Assembly (NCBI RefSeq): GCF_034440735.1 | Contig: NZ_CP140098.1 | Span: 2,845,501-2,909,500, forward strand | DNA: 64,000 nt | Reading direction: 5' to 3' | From: Deinococcus sp. AB2017081 | GTDB taxonomy: Bacteria; Deinococcota; Deinococci; Deinococcales; Deinococcaceae | Shown here: in pieces, positions 1-12,427 of the stretch | Position numbering within the stretch: the stretch's first letter is position 1 | Layout of the letters: each line of letters opens with the position of its first letter | Position numbers and translations under genes: made by a program | Notes under the pieces: model-generated | Databases searched by the model: none | Seen by the model: the letters and a program-made list of their open reading frames with translations, nothing else | Told to the model about the DNA's origin: nothing

Positions 1-699
1 CTGGGCGGCAACCTCACGCTGGCGATGGGCGGATACGATCCGGCCACGCGGCGCATGACCGGCGTGCGCCTGGAGAAGTGGTCGCCGGACACACCACGCA
101 CCGGCACGCTGATCTTCGCGAACAGCGGCACCTTCGAGGACAACCGTCTGGTGCTCACGGACTACGCGGTGTTCACGGTGGACTACGCCGCCGCCGCCGC
201 CCTGTCGCGCGTGCCCGAGGGTGACCCTGCCGCGTTCCGGACAGCCGTGCAGGCGACCTTCCCCAACGTGATCATCCCCGAGAACGCCACCGATCCCCTG
301 ATGGTGGATACCGGCCTGAGCCGCAAGCAGACGCTGGCTCAGTACGCCGACGCGATCGGCGCAGACGCGCTGGGCTGGAGCGAGCTGACGGGTACCCTGC
401 GTGACCCGGCCGCCACCCCGGCCGACCGACAGGACGCCCGCCTGACATTGAACCGCAAGCTGGCCCTGCCCTTCGGCAACGTGGTGCTCGCGCTGGCCGC
501 CCTGCCCTTCGCGCTGCGCTACGGGCGGACGCTGGGCGTCAGCCTGGGCATCGCCCTGATGATCGCGGTCGCGTACTACCTTCTGTTCTTCGTGGGCCTG
601 ACCGTGGCCGGTGCGCTGCCCGCGCTGCCGGAAGTGGGGGCGTGGCTCGCTAACGTCGTGTTCGCCGCCGCTGGCCTGCTGCTGCTGAGGCGCACGTGA
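1..699 (+). CDS. LptF/LptG-family permease, C-terminal part
   Basis: The frame is open from base 1, so this is the 3' part (about 232 residues) of a longer gene. The visible part has a beta-rich periplasmic stretch (TGTLIFANSGTFEDNRLVLT) followed by three hydrophobic helices and a basic C-terminus, which is the second half of YjgP/YjgQ (LptF/LptG) permeases. In that family the protein is the membrane half of an ABC machine that moves lipopolysaccharide or related lipids from the inner membrane. Deinococcus lacks classical LPS, so the cargo here is unknown. Its TGA overlaps the GTG start of the next gene (GTGA), indicating translational coupling with lipid/envelope genes. LptF and LptG cannot be told apart from this fragment. 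Confidence 0.8.
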   Translation: MGGNLTLAMGGYDPATRRMTGVRLEKWSPDTPRTGTLIFANSGTFEDNRLVLTDYAVFTVDYAAAAALSRVPEGDPAAFRTAVQATFPNVIIPENATDPLMVDTGLSRKQTLAQYADAIGADALGWSELTGTLRDPAATPADRQDARLTLNRKLALPFGNVVLALAALPFALRYGRTLGVSLGIALMIAVAYYLLFFVGLTVAGALPALPEVGAWLANVVFAAAGLLLLRRT

Positions 700-1817
700 T
701 CCACGGGCCGCTGCGTGCCCTGATCCTCTCGGCGTCGTTCGGCAACGGGCACCACCAGGCGAACGACGCGGTCGGCCGGGCGCTGGAGGCCACCGGCACC
801 CCGGTGGAGGCCCACCACACCGACTTCCTGACCTACCTCAGCGCGGCCGAGCGGGCCATCACGGCGGGCACGTACGCCCTGTGGCTGAAACACGCCCCCG
901 GCATGTACCGGGCGTTCTACAACTGGACAGACCGTGAGAACGAGCCCAGCGTCGTGACCGGTTCGTTCCGGGCGCTGGGGTTGCGTGGCCTGCGGCGCGA
1001 CGTGCAGCGCCTCCGGCCTGAGGTGGTCGTCAGCTCGTATCCCAGTCCCACCGCCCTGGCCGACGCGGCCCGGCGGCAGCTGGGACAGAATTATCTGAAC
1101 GCCCTGGTGGTCACGGACTACCGTATCCACCACCACTGGGCGCGCCCCGACGCCGATGTGCTGATGGTGCCGACCGCGCAGGCCCGCGAGGAGATGATCC
1201 GCTGGCGCATTCCCGAAGAGCGCATCGAGGTCACGGGCATTCCCATCGCCGCCGCGTACCGCGCCCTGATCGGGGCCGACCGCGCCGCGCTGCGGGCCCG
1301 CCACAGCCTGTGGGCCGATCAGCCGCTGATCCTGATCTCGGGCGGCGGCACCGGCGCGTTCCGGGCCCAGGGCCGCGTGCTGCACGAGCTGTCGAACCTG
1401 GGCCGACCGGTGCAGGTGCTGGTCATGGCCGGAGCACGCGGGCGCGGCGTGGAGCAGCTGGGAAGCGCGACCATCCACCGCCTGGGGTTTTCCACCGCCT
1501 TCCCGAAACTGCTGGCCGCGTCCGATCTGGTCGTCGGCAAGGCGGGCGGCCTGACCGTGGCGGAGGCGACCACTCTGGGCATCCCCCTGGTCATCCACGA
1601 GCCCATTCCTGGCCAGGAGGAACACAACGCGCTGTACCTGGAACGCCACGGGGCCGCCCTGTGGGCCCGTCAGCCGGACGCCCTGCGCGTCGCGGTGCTG
1701 CGTGCCCTGGACAGCAGCGAGCACGCCCGCATGTCGGCAGCCTCGGCAGCGCTGGGCGTACCCGACGCCGCCGACCGCGTGGCCGCCACCCTGCTGCGGC
1801 GGCTGGGGCGGGCGTGA
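696..1817 (+). CDS. GT28-family glycosyltransferase, MGDG-synthase-like
   Basis: 373 aa, GTG start overlapping the previous stop by 4 bp. The N-terminus SASFGNGHHQAN is the glycine/histidine loop typical of monogalactosyldiacylglycerol-synthase-type enzymes. The C-terminal half has a nucleotide-sugar site (ISGGGTGAFRAQGR, then GKAGGLTVAEATTLGIPLVI and EPIPGQEEHN). These enzymes move a hexose from a UDP-sugar to diacylglycerol or a related lipid at the inner face of the membrane. The sugar and acceptor cannot be read from the sequence. It lies between an Lpt-type permease and a polysaccharide deacetylase, with overlaps on both sides, so a role in making an envelope glycolipid is inferred. Confidence 0.85.
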   Translation: MIHGPLRALILSASFGNGHHQANDAVGRALEATGTPVEAHHTDFLTYLSAAERAITAGTYALWLKHAPGMYRAFYNWTDRENEPSVVTGSFRALGLRGLRRDVQRLRPEVVVSSYPSPTALADAARRQLGQNYLNALVVTDYRIHHHWARPDADVLMVPTAQAREEMIRWRIPEERIEVTGIPIAAAYRALIGADRAALRARHSLWADQPLILISGGGTGAFRAQGRVLHELSNLGRPVQVLVMAGARGRGVEQLGSATIHRLGFSTAFPKLLAASDLVVGKAGGLTVAEATTLGIPLVIHEPIPGQEEHNALYLERHGAALWARQPDALRVAVLRALDSSEHARMSAASAALGVPDAADRVAATLLRRLGRA

Positions 1818-3007
1818 ACCGGCGCTGGCTCGCGCTGGGGCTCACGGCCTATATCGGCGTGCCGTTCGTGCTGGCACAGTGGGCGAACCTGGGGCGACTC
1901 CGCAGCGGCCGCCGCGCCCGGCTGGAGATCGCCCTGACCTTCGACGACGGCCCCGATCCGGCAACCACGCCGGCCGTGCTGGACGCGCTGAGCGACGCCG
2001 GTATGCATGCCACTTTCTTCGTCCTGGCCGCCCGTGCCGAGGCTCACCCGGCGCTGATCCGGCGCATGCTGGACGAGGGCCACGAGGTGCAGGCCCACGC
2101 CGTGAAGCACGTGCATGCGTGGTGGCGCTCTCCGTGGGGCGCGTACCGCGATCCCGGCGACGCCGCCCGGCGGATTTCGGCGGTCACGGGCCAGTCCGTG
2201 ACGCTGCACCGCCCGCCGCACGGCGCCTACACGCTGGCGACCGTGCTGGGCCAGCGGGCGGCGGGCCTGACGGGTGCCCACTGGAGCGTGGAGGGTGGCG
2301 ACTGGCGGGAAGGCGCCACTCCGGACACCGTGCAGGAGCGCCTGCTGGCCCGCGTGATGCCCGGTGACGTGGTCGTCCTGCACGATGCCGGCCCCGGTGC
2401 CCGGGTCACCGTGCCCCTGCTGCCGGGTCTGCTCGTGGCCCTGCGTGAGCGCGGCTACCGCAGCGTGCCCCTGTCGCGCGTGGATGGTCTGACCCCCGTC
2501 GACTGGCCCGCCCTGAAACGCCGCGTGTTCATCGCCCTGGATCGCGCCTTCGACCGGGTGGGCGGCATCCGGCCCGCCGGGAGCCGCGCCGACAACCTGT
2601 TCCGCGTGGGCCGCGCCCGCTTTCCGGTCGGCGGCCTGACGCTGAAGGACGGCTTCCGGCCCGAGCGGGGCATGTCCGGCGTGGAGTTCCATGTCAATAA
2701 CCCCGTGCTGGTCGATCTCGGCCCCCGCCGCAGCATTCCGCGTGGGCGTCAGGACTTCCGTGCCCTGGCACATGACCTGAAGACCCGCCCGGAATACGCG
2801 GATGCCCAGGTCGTGTACTGCCTGAGTGCCCTGGCTCCGCTGCTGGCGCTGGTGGGCTTCGAGACGCACGACCTGCCGCCCGCCGACCGCACCCGCCTGC
2901 GACGCTGGGCCAACGTCCTGCGCCGCGCGTACGGCACGAAGGATGGTGCCCGTCCCCCGCAGCTGAGCGTTCTGAGCAGAGAGGCGTTCCTGAAGCTGTT
3001 CGGGTAG
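1814..3007 (+). CDS. polysaccharide deacetylase with YkoP-like C-terminal domain
   Basis: 397 aa. The GTG at 1814 overlaps the preceding TGA and opens directly into a membrane anchor (WLALGLTAYIGVPFVLAQW), so it is preferred to the much earlier in-frame starts that would lie inside the glycosyltransferase. NodB-type motifs are in order: TFDDGPDP (catalytic Asp and metal Asp), a His pair in QAHAVKHVHAW, HRPPHGAY, and VVLHDAGPG. These define metal-dependent carbohydrate esterase 4 deacetylases of the cell wall or secreted polysaccharide. From about residue 220 a second domain follows that resembles the YkoP-like extension seen in some Bacillus homologues; its job is unknown. Cell-surface action is inferred from the N-terminal anchor. 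Confidence 0.85.
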   Translation: MNRRWLALGLTAYIGVPFVLAQWANLGRLRSGRRARLEIALTFDDGPDPATTPAVLDALSDAGMHATFFVLAARAEAHPALIRRMLDEGHEVQAHAVKHVHAWWRSPWGAYRDPGDAARRISAVTGQSVTLHRPPHGAYTLATVLGQRAAGLTGAHWSVEGGDWREGATPDTVQERLLARVMPGDVVVLHDAGPGARVTVPLLPGLLVALRERGYRSVPLSRVDGLTPVDWPALKRRVFIALDRAFDRVGGIRPAGSRADNLFRVGRARFPVGGLTLKDGFRPERGMSGVEFHVNNPVLVDLGPRRSIPRGRQDFRALAHDLKTRPEYADAQVVYCLSALAPLLALVGFETHDLPPADRTRLRRWANVLRRAYGTKDGARPPQLSVLSREAFLKLFG

Positions 3008-3031
3008 ACCAGGAACGCTACAGTCAGGTTC

Positions 3032-3772
3032 GTGGACTACGACGCGTTCGCCGACCTCTACGACCACCAGTACGACGTCTACCGTGACGACCTGCACTTC
3101 TACGGGGGCCTGGGCGAGCGCGCCGGCGGCCCGGTGCTGGAGATCGGCGCGGGCACGGGGCGCGTCACCGCGTTCCTCGCGCGCCGGGGCGTGGATATCA
3201 CGGGCCTGGAACCCAGCGGACGCATGATCGAGCGCGGCCGCGAACGTGCCGCAAAGGAGAACCTCACCCTCGCGTTCAAACAGGGCGACGCCCGCACCTT
3301 CCGCATTGACCAGAAGTTCGCGCTGGCCATCGCCCCCTTCAACGCGCTGATGCACCTGTACACGCCGAACGAGCAACTCCAGGCCCTCGAGAACATCCAC
3401 GCGCACCTGACCCCCGGGGCCCCCTTCGCCTTCGACCTGTACGTCCCGCGCTTCGGGAAGGCGAACACCCTGCGGCATGAGGGCGAGACCTTCCACACGC
3501 CCGACGGCGCACGCACCGACGTGTTCCTCGTCCAGCGGCACGACAAGGTGCGCCAGCACATCACCACCGAGTACCACGTGGATACGACCCAGCCGGACGG
3601 CACCCTCAAGCGCCGGCACTACACCCTGACCCAGCGGTACTACACCCGCTACGAGGTCGAGTGGCTGCTGCGCTTCGCCGGGTTCGAGAGCCCCCGCGTG
3701 ACCGGCTCCTTCCAGGGCGGCCCGCTGGAACGCGGCAGCGACGTGATGGTCTTCCAGACGCGAGCGCTGTAA
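3032..3772 (+). CDS. class I SAM-dependent methyltransferase
   Basis: 246 aa. Motif I is clear (VLEIGAGTGRVTAFLARRG, followed by the acidic ribose-binding residue in GLEPSGRM), with a post-motif strand LAIAPFNALMHL and motif HAHLTPGAPFAFDLYVP. The substrate is not evident. The start is GTG. A TACAGT box at 3019-3024 lies 7 nt before it, the leaderless arrangement, so this gene probably has its own promoter although it follows the deacetylase by only 24 bp. It belongs to the small-molecule methyltransferase type with a 25-residue N-terminal cap (MDYDAFADLYDHQYDVY). Confidence 0.85.
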   Translation: MDYDAFADLYDHQYDVYRDDLHFYGGLGERAGGPVLEIGAGTGRVTAFLARRGVDITGLEPSGRMIERGRERAAKENLTLAFKQGDARTFRIDQKFALAIAPFNALMHLYTPNEQLQALENIHAHLTPGAPFAFDLYVPRFGKANTLRHEGETFHTPDGARTDVFLVQRHDKVRQHITTEYHVDTTQPDGTLKRRHYTLTQRYYTRYEVEWLLRFAGFESPRVTGSFQGGPLERGSDVMVFQTRAL

Positions 3773-4462
3773 GTGAGTAGGAATGATCACTCAGCCGTGG
3801 CGATTTATACCCCGCTGGGGTCACTCCTGCTCAGGGCTGCGATCGGATCGAGCGTCCTCCAGCCGTCCGGCTCCCAGCAGATGGCTGGGAGTGCCTTCAC
3901 GTCGGAGGCCTTCGCGCTGCCTGGGGCAAGCGGAGCACTGCTGCTGGGGCGACTGGATCCCGGCCAGCTGGAGGAACAGTGGGTGGATGAGTGCTGGGGC
4001 GTGATGTGGCGGGTTCGGAGCGAAGTCGATCAGCCCGAGCATCTGTGCCAGGAGTTCAGCTGTACGTGGGGCCTGGACACGCTGTGGACGGAGACGGGAT
4101 GGGAGTCCAGGCAGTCTGTCGTCGCCCGCTCGTGGGAGCACGGACTGACGCAAGTGGCCCTCGGAACGATCGAGCCGACCGCCCTCCAGTTCTACGCCGA
4201 GCAGGCACACTTTCACCTGCCCCCGCGGTGGTTCCACGACAGGCCGGAGTTCTTCGAGTTCGGCTGCATCAAGGCATCGGTCGCCGGCGTGACCGTCCGG
4301 TATCCGGCGCTCCGGGCCGGCGAAGTGTGTCACGCCCAGTTCGTTGTCGCCTGGAAAACCCGAACAGACAAGGATGATCAGGACGCTGTCCTGGCCGTTG
4401 ATCTCGCACCGGCTCAAATCTTCGGAGCCGCTCTAGGCACAGACTCCGACAAGGCACACTGA
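3773..4462 (+). CDS. hypothetical protein
   Basis: 229 aa, not recognised. The GTG start abuts the TAA of the methyltransferase with no spacer, so it is probably translated by coupling. The protein is soluble-looking, without signal peptide or membrane segments, and is rich in Trp and acidic residues (for example WVDECWGVMWRVRSEVDQ). A C-terminal region with VRYPALRAGEVCHAQFVVAW looks like a beta-sandwich. Codon use appears less GC-biased than the neighbours (ATT, TAT and TCT codons near the start), which may mean relaxed selection or recent acquisition. It faces glcE tail to tail across 27 bp. Confidence 0.6.
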   Translation: MSRNDHSAVAIYTPLGSLLLRAAIGSSVLQPSGSQQMAGSAFTSEAFALPGASGALLLGRLDPGQLEEQWVDECWGVMWRVRSEVDQPEHLCQEFSCTWGLDTLWTETGWESRQSVVARSWEHGLTQVALGTIEPTALQFYAEQAHFHLPPRWFHDRPEFFEFGCIKASVAGVTVRYPALRAGEVCHAQFVVAWKTRTDKDDQDAVLAVDLAPAQIFGAALGTDSDKAH

Positions 4463-4489
4463 GCTTGTGCAGCCCGCTTCCGGCAAGTC

Positions 4490-5135
<646 letters not shown>

Positions 5136-5149
<14 letters not shown>

Positions 5150-6584
5150 GGGCACCCTCCCCCGCCTCGTCCGGCAGGATCTTGCCGGGGTTCAGCGCGC
5201 CGTTCGGGTCGAGGGCGCGTTTCACGTCCCGGAGCGCGCCCAGGGTGACGGGATCGACGGCATCCGTCATGAAGTCGCGTTTCATGGTGCCGATGCCGTG
5301 CTCGCCGCTGAGCACGCCGCCGTGCCGGATGGCGACGAGGGCGATCTTGTGCGCGAGGTCGTGCACGGCCTCGGCCGACTCGGTGCGGGGGTTGAAGAGG
5401 ATATTCGGGTGCAGGTTCCCGTCCCCGATGTGCCCGAACTGCACCAGGGTCAGGCCCGAGGCGTCGCCCAGCGCGCGGATCTCACGGACGACCTCGGGCA
5501 GCACGCTGCGCGGCACGACGATGTCCTCGTTCATGCGCTGCGGACGGATGCGGCCCAGCGCCGGCGACACGCTGCGCCGCGCCTGCCACAGCGACGCGGC
5601 CTCGGCGTCCGTGGCGGCGCGGCGCACCTGCCCGCCCGCCGCGACGCACGCCAGCTCGACCAGGGCGCGTTCCTCCTCGACGGTGTCCAGGTCGTCGCCG
5701 TCGGTGTCCACCAGCAGCAGCGCGCCCGCCTCGCGCGGGAGGCCCAGGTGCAGGTAGTCCTCGATGGCGTTCGTGCAGGCCTGATCCATGAACTCCAGCT
5801 TGCTCGGCACCGCGCCCGCCGCGATGGCGCGGCTCACGGCCTCGGCGGCCTGCCCGACCTCGGGGAAGTGGGCCATCAGGGTACGGGTGAACCGCGCGGG
5901 CGTGGTCAGGCGCAGGGTGGTGTCCGAGATCAGGCCCAGGGTGCCCTCGGAGCCGATCAGCAGGCCCGCGAGATCGTAGGCGTCGCGGGTCAGCGTGTGC
6001 ACGTCGCCGTCCACGTCCACGAATTCCAGGCCCCTGACGTAGTCGCCGGTCACGCCGTACTTGAAGCACATGGGGCCGCCCGCGTTCTCCCCGAGGTTCC
6101 CGCCGATGGTGCTCGTGCGGAAGCTGGCGGGATCGGGCGGGTACACCAGCCCGTGTGGCCTGGCCTCCTCGGAGACCTTGAGCGTGATCACGCCCGGCTG
6201 GGCCTGTGCCTCGCGCCGCGCGGGGTCGATGGTCAGCCGCGTCATGCGCGTGAACGAGATCACCACGCTGGGCACCATGGGAGCCGCGCCGCCCGACAGG
6301 CCGCTCGCCGCGCCGCGCCCCACGACCGGCACGCCCGCCGCCCGCGCCGCCCGCATGACCGCCACCACGTCCGCCGTGCTCTCCGGCAGCACCACGCAGT
6401 GCGGCGTCACCCCGAACTGGATCGCGTCGTACCGGTAGTTCAGCCGCTCCGACAGGCCACTGAGCACCTTCCGCGCCCCCAGCGCCCGCGTCAGGTCGGC
6501 GGCCAGCGCGTTCGAGGAGCCGCCCCCGGACACCGGCTTGTGCACGGGAGAGGTGCTGGTGAGGGCCTGCTTCTCGGGGATCAT
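5136..6584 (-). CDS. glcD: glycolate oxidase subunit GlcD
   Basis: 482 aa. ATG at 6584 is preceded by GGAGGTG, so the longer in-frame start is rejected. The FAD-binding PCMH domain shows [19 protein letters not shown] and [19 protein letters not shown]; the C-terminal FAD-linked oxidase domain shows [11 protein letters not shown] and [14 protein letters not shown]. This is the catalytic flavoprotein that oxidises glycolate (or D-lactate in paralogues). It is the middle gene of glcF-glcD-glcE. About 100 bp holding a large inverted repeat separates it from glcF, and it overlaps glcE. D-lactate dehydrogenase is the main alternative reading, but the three-subunit context supports glycolate oxidase. 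Confidence 0.93.
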
Positions 6585-6600
6585 GGTGCACCTCCGGCGC

Positions 6601-6665
6601 GCCGAGGGCCGGGAGCACAGGGCAGGGGGCACCAGGCATCCGGCTCTGTGCCTTCGGCCCTCGGC
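6601..6665. repeat. inverted repeat between glcF and glcD
   Basis: An 11-bp perfect inverted repeat, GCCGAGGGCCG (6601-6611) and CGGCCCTCGGC (6655-6665), encloses a second one, GCACAG (6615-6620) with CTGTGC (6646-6651). In RNA it would form one long hairpin inside the glc operon. There is no T tract, so it is more likely an mRNA processing or stability element, or a REP-like repeat, than a terminator. Confidence 0.6.
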
Positions 6666-6684
6666 CCTCTGCAAGGCGAAGCCA

Positions 6685-7958
<1,274 letters not shown>

Positions 7959-7962
<4 letters not shown>

Positions 7963-7976
7963 GCGCGAAACTCCAT
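7959..7976 (-). CDS. leaderless micro-ORF (MEFRA) overlapping the glcF start
   Basis: ATG at 7976 lies 7 nt after a TATCCT -10 box (7989-7984), the spacing of leaderless transcripts in this window. The ORF reads MEFRA and its TGA shares four bases with the TTG start of glcF (TTGA). glcF has no Shine-Dalgarno sequence, so a ribosome that enters at the 5' end, reads five codons and stops would be placed to reinitiate on the weak TTG. The peptide is probably irrelevant in itself. Translation is inferred, not shown. Confidence 0.45.
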
Positions 7977-8120
7977 ACGGCCCAGGATAGGCGCGCGTGG
8001 GCCGGAGGAAAGGGCACGGGGGCTCTGTGGGCTAGGGGTGTGGGGAACAGGGTCAGTGGGCAAAGCACTTCGTAATCCAGTCCAGCGTCTGCCCGCGCCA
8101 ACCGGCGCACACTCGCGGGC

Positions 8121-9170
8121 ATGACTGCTTCCTCTCCCCTGCCGCTGTCCGTTCTCGATCTGGTGCCGGTGCCGCTGGGCATGGACGCGGCGGGGGGCGT
8201 GCACGAGGCGCTGCGGCTGGCGCAGGAGGCCGAGGCGCTGGGCTACCACCGCTACTGGGTCGCGGAGCACCACAACATGGGGGCGCTGGCGTCCAGCGTG
8301 CCGCTGGCGGTGCTGGCGGCGGCGTCGCAGGTGACCTCGACCATCCGCCTGGGCTCGGGCGGGGTGATGCTCCCGAACCATTCGCCACTGTCGGTGGCGG
8401 AGGGCTACCGTCTTCTGGGCGCGCTCGCGCCGGGCCGCGTGGATCTGGGCCTGGGCCGCGCGCCGGGCACGGACGGACGCACGGCGCGGGCGCTGCGGGG
8501 CGCGGGGGCCATGATGGAGGAACCCTTCGAGCGGCAGCTGTCCGACCTGATCGCGTACGGCACGGGCGAGTTCCCGGCCGGGCATCCCTTCGCGGGGACG
8601 GTGGCGGCCCCGGCGGGCGAGGGGCTGTTCCCGCCGCTGTGGATCCTGAGCAGCAGCGGCCACGGCGCGCACGTGGCCGCGCAGGCGGGGGCGGGGCTGG
8701 CGTTCGCGTGGCACATCAACCCGGACACCGACCTGGCGCGGCGGGCGGCGGACGCGTACCGGCGGCATTTCGAGCCCTCGGCGGCGTTCCCGGAGCCGCG
8801 GGTGATCGTGGCGGCCAGCGTGGTCACGGCCCCGACCGCGGCCGAGGCCGAGGAGCAGAGCCTGCCGCTGGGCCTGATGTTCCTGCGCCTGACGCGCGGC
8901 GAGAGCGCGCCCTTCCCCACCGTGGAGGAGGCGAAGGCGTACCCGTACACCCCGCAGGAGCGGGCGGTGGCCGACGGGATGCGCCGCCGGGCGATCATCG
9001 GCGATCCGCGGACGGTGGCGGAGCGTCTGCACGCGCTGGCCGAGGACACCGGGGCCGACGAACTGATCCTGAGCGTGAATGTGCCGGATCCTGCCCTGCG
9101 CCGCCGCGCGCTGGGACTGATCATGGATGCCGTGCAGGTGGCCGACCGGCCGACCGCCCTGGTGGGGTAA
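8121..9170 (+). CDS. LLM-class (luciferase-like) flavin-dependent oxidoreductase
   Basis: 349 aa, TIM-barrel luciferase-like enzyme of the type often annotated as MsnO8/YhbW. Typical segments are [55 protein letters not shown], and [21 protein letters not shown], followed by the long insertion and the C-terminal [16 protein letters not shown]. Such proteins use FMNH2 or F420H2; the substrate is unknown. A CACACT box 7 nt before the ATG looks like a weak leaderless -10 element. It is convergent with the MFS gene; the 39-bp gap contains a small GTCAG/CTGAC dyad. Confidence 0.85.
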   Translation: MTASSPLPLSVLDLVPVPLGMDAAGGVHEALRLAQEAEALGYHRYWVAEHHNMGALASSVPLAVLAAASQVTSTIRLGSGGVMLPNHSPLSVAEGYRLLGALAPGRVDLGLGRAPGTDGRTARALRGAGAMMEEPFERQLSDLIAYGTGEFPAGHPFAGTVAAPAGEGLFPPLWILSSSGHGAHVAAQAGAGLAFAWHINPDTDLARRAADAYRRHFEPSAAFPEPRVIVAASVVTAPTAAEAEEQSLPLGLMFLRLTRGESAPFPTVEEAKAYPYTPQERAVADGMRRRAIIGDPRTVAERLHALAEDTGADELILSVNVPDPALRRRALGLIMDAVQVADRPTALVG

Positions 9171-9209
9171 CGCACCGGGCACTGGAGTCAGCCCTGACGG
9201 ACACGCACC

Positions 9210-10376
9210 TCAGCTGAAGTCGGCCTTCTGCGGCTCCGGCAACCTCGTGGCGATCACGGCGCTGGGGATCAGCAGGGTCAGCGCCACCAGGGCGGCGGTG
9301 GTCGGGGTCGTCACGTCGGCCAGCGCCCCCACGAGGAAGACCAGCAGACCGGCGAAGCCCCACGAGAAGCCCATCATGATCGAACTGGCGACCGCGACGT
9401 GGCCGGGCGCGTACTCCTGTGCGGTGACCACCCCGACGGGAATGCTGGCATTGACGGCCGCCCCGACCAGGAAGGTGAGCGGGTAAAACCACCAGTCGCC
9501 GGGACTGGACAGGATCAGCGCGGCGAAGAAGGGAATGGTGGTCAGGATCGCGCCGCGCAGCACCGGCGTCCGGCCGTGACGGTCACTCAGGCGGCCCCCC
9601 AGGATCCCGCCGAGGGCGCTGGCCACGGCGAACACCGCCAGGGTGATGGCGACCTCGCGCGCCCCGTAGCCCCGGCCGAGCAGGATGAACGGCAGCATGG
9701 CGTTGTAGCCCATGCTGGCGAGGCTGCGCAGCACCGCCATGGCCCACAGCCACACGATCGGCCCTCGGAAGATCCCCACGTACTCGGCCACCGACACCCG
9801 GCGCGCCTTCTGGACGCCGCTGGGCGTGACGGCGAAGGTCACGGCGGCGACGACCACGCCGATCAGCGCGAACCATGGCAGATGCGTGAGGCCCACGCCG
9901 GCGAACACTGGCCCCAGGGCCATCCCGCCGGTGCCGCCCGCGCTGAACAGGCTGGCCCACAGCCCGCGCCGATCCGGTGGGCTGTGCTGGGCGACATACG
10001 CGGCCCCGGCCGGATGGAAGAACCCGCTGCCCAGCCCGGCCACGGCGACGAGCAGCACCAGCGCCCCGAACCACGGCACGAAGCCCATGAGGGTCAGGCC
10101 CACGCCGGTCATCAGCGGGCCCAGGGCCGCGGCGTAGCGGCGGTCGAGGCGCTCCCCGACGATGCCCAGCACGGGCTGGAGCACCGAGCTGGTCAGGCTG
10201 AACACACTGGCAAGGAGCGTGACGGCGGCGATACTCACGCCATACTTGGCCTGGAGCGCCGGCGTCAGTGGCGTGAGCATGGCGCTGTACGCGTCGTTGA
10301 TGAAGTGTCCGGCCGTGACCGCCACGGCTATGGCCGCCGCGTGGCGGGCGGCGATGACGGTCGCGGTGGCCTGCAT
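9210..10376 (-). CDS. MFS transporter, fosmidomycin-resistance (Fsr) type
   Basis: 388 aa with about 12 hydrophobic segments. The start is the ATG at 10376, because TAGGGT (10389-10384) sits 7 nt upstream and the longer frame would run into the divergent gene. The N-terminus AGHFINDAYSAMLTPLTPAL, the loop LDRRYAAALGP and the mid-loop GGRLSDRHGRTPVL fit the Fsr/YfkF branch of the major facilitator superfamily, proton-driven drug exporters. The real substrate is not predictable. It is divergent from the PRTase-like gene, with both promoters in the 97-bp gap. Confidence 0.87.
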   Translation of the reverse strand: MQATATVIAARHAAAIAVAVTAGHFINDAYSAMLTPLTPALQAKYGVSIAAVTLLASVFSLTSSVLQPVLGIVGERLDRRYAAALGPLMTGVGLTLMGFVPWFGALVLLVAVAGLGSGFFHPAGAAYVAQHSPPDRRGLWASLFSAGGTGGMALGPVFAGVGLTHLPWFALIGVVVAAVTFAVTPSGVQKARRVSVAEYVGIFRGPIVWLWAMAVLRSLASMGYNAMLPFILLGRGYGAREVAITLAVFAVASALGGILGGRLSDRHGRTPVLRGAILTTIPFFAALILSSPGDWWFYPLTFLVGAAVNASIPVGVVTAQEYAPGHVAVASSIMMGFSWGFAGLLVFLVGALADVTTPTTAALVALTLLIPSAVIATRLPEPQKADFS

Positions 10377-10473
10377 GCAGAGCACCCTACTCCGCCATCC
10401 ACGCGGGTGCCACCGGCAGGGCGGACAGCGGGGGGAGAGTGTCTGGGAGGGCGGGACTCGGCTACCATAGGGC

Positions 10474-10970
10474 ATGGCCCCGTCATTTCGTTCCGTCGTG
10501 TCGTCCCTGTTGCCCAGCGAGGAACGGCTGATGTCCAGATTGCAGAACCTGAGCGAGAAGGATGTTCTGAGCATCGTGGACGAATTCGTGGTGGGTCTGC
10601 CGGAATTCGACGCGGTGATCGGCCTGCCGGGTGCAGAAGACCTCGCGCGGTCGCTCGCGTCCCTGCGCGGTGTACCCGCCGTGCTGGTGACCCGCGACAC
10701 GGAGTCCGGATGGTGGAGCTTCGACACCGAGCCGACCGAACGCACACAGCACGCCGTGATCGTCACGGAGCACTTCACGGACGGCCTGCCGGAACTGGAG
10801 GCCGTGGTGCAGGCATCGAAGCTGGGTTACCTGGTGCAGTGGGTGGCGTGCGCGGTCGAGCGCACCAACGAGCCGGGCCGCTCGCGCCTGGAATTGCAGG
10901 GCCTCACGATCCTGCCCGCCGTGCAGCTGGCCGACACCCCACGCGGCCTGGTGATGGAGCGGCGCTTTCC

Positions 10971-10980
<10 letters not shown>
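10474..10980 (+). CDS. phosphoribosyltransferase-like protein
   Basis: 168 aa. The core VPAVLVTRDTESGWW followed by HAVIVTEHFTDGLPELEAVV resembles a type I PRTase fold, with the second string in the place of the PRPP-binding loop (hydrophobic strand, acidic, TDG). The usual DDVxxTG pair is changed to TEHFTDG, so PRPP binding may differ or catalysis may be lost; orotate PRTase-like proteins are the nearest recognisable group. TACCAT at 10463-10468 lies 5 nt before the ATG, indicating a leaderless start. The last 10 bp overlap the end of the convergent ICMT-like gene. Confidence 0.65.

Positions 10981-12423
<1,443 letters not shown>

Positions 12424-12427
<4 letters not shown>

Noticed and set aside
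1310..1813. N-terminal extension of the polysaccharide deacetylase frame
   Set aside because: It runs in another frame of the glycosyltransferase gene and has shadow composition; the membrane anchor begins at GTG 1814.
10377..10778. N-terminal extension of the MFS frame
   Set aside because: Lies antisense to the divergent PRTase-like gene and upstream of the promoter box TAGGGT.
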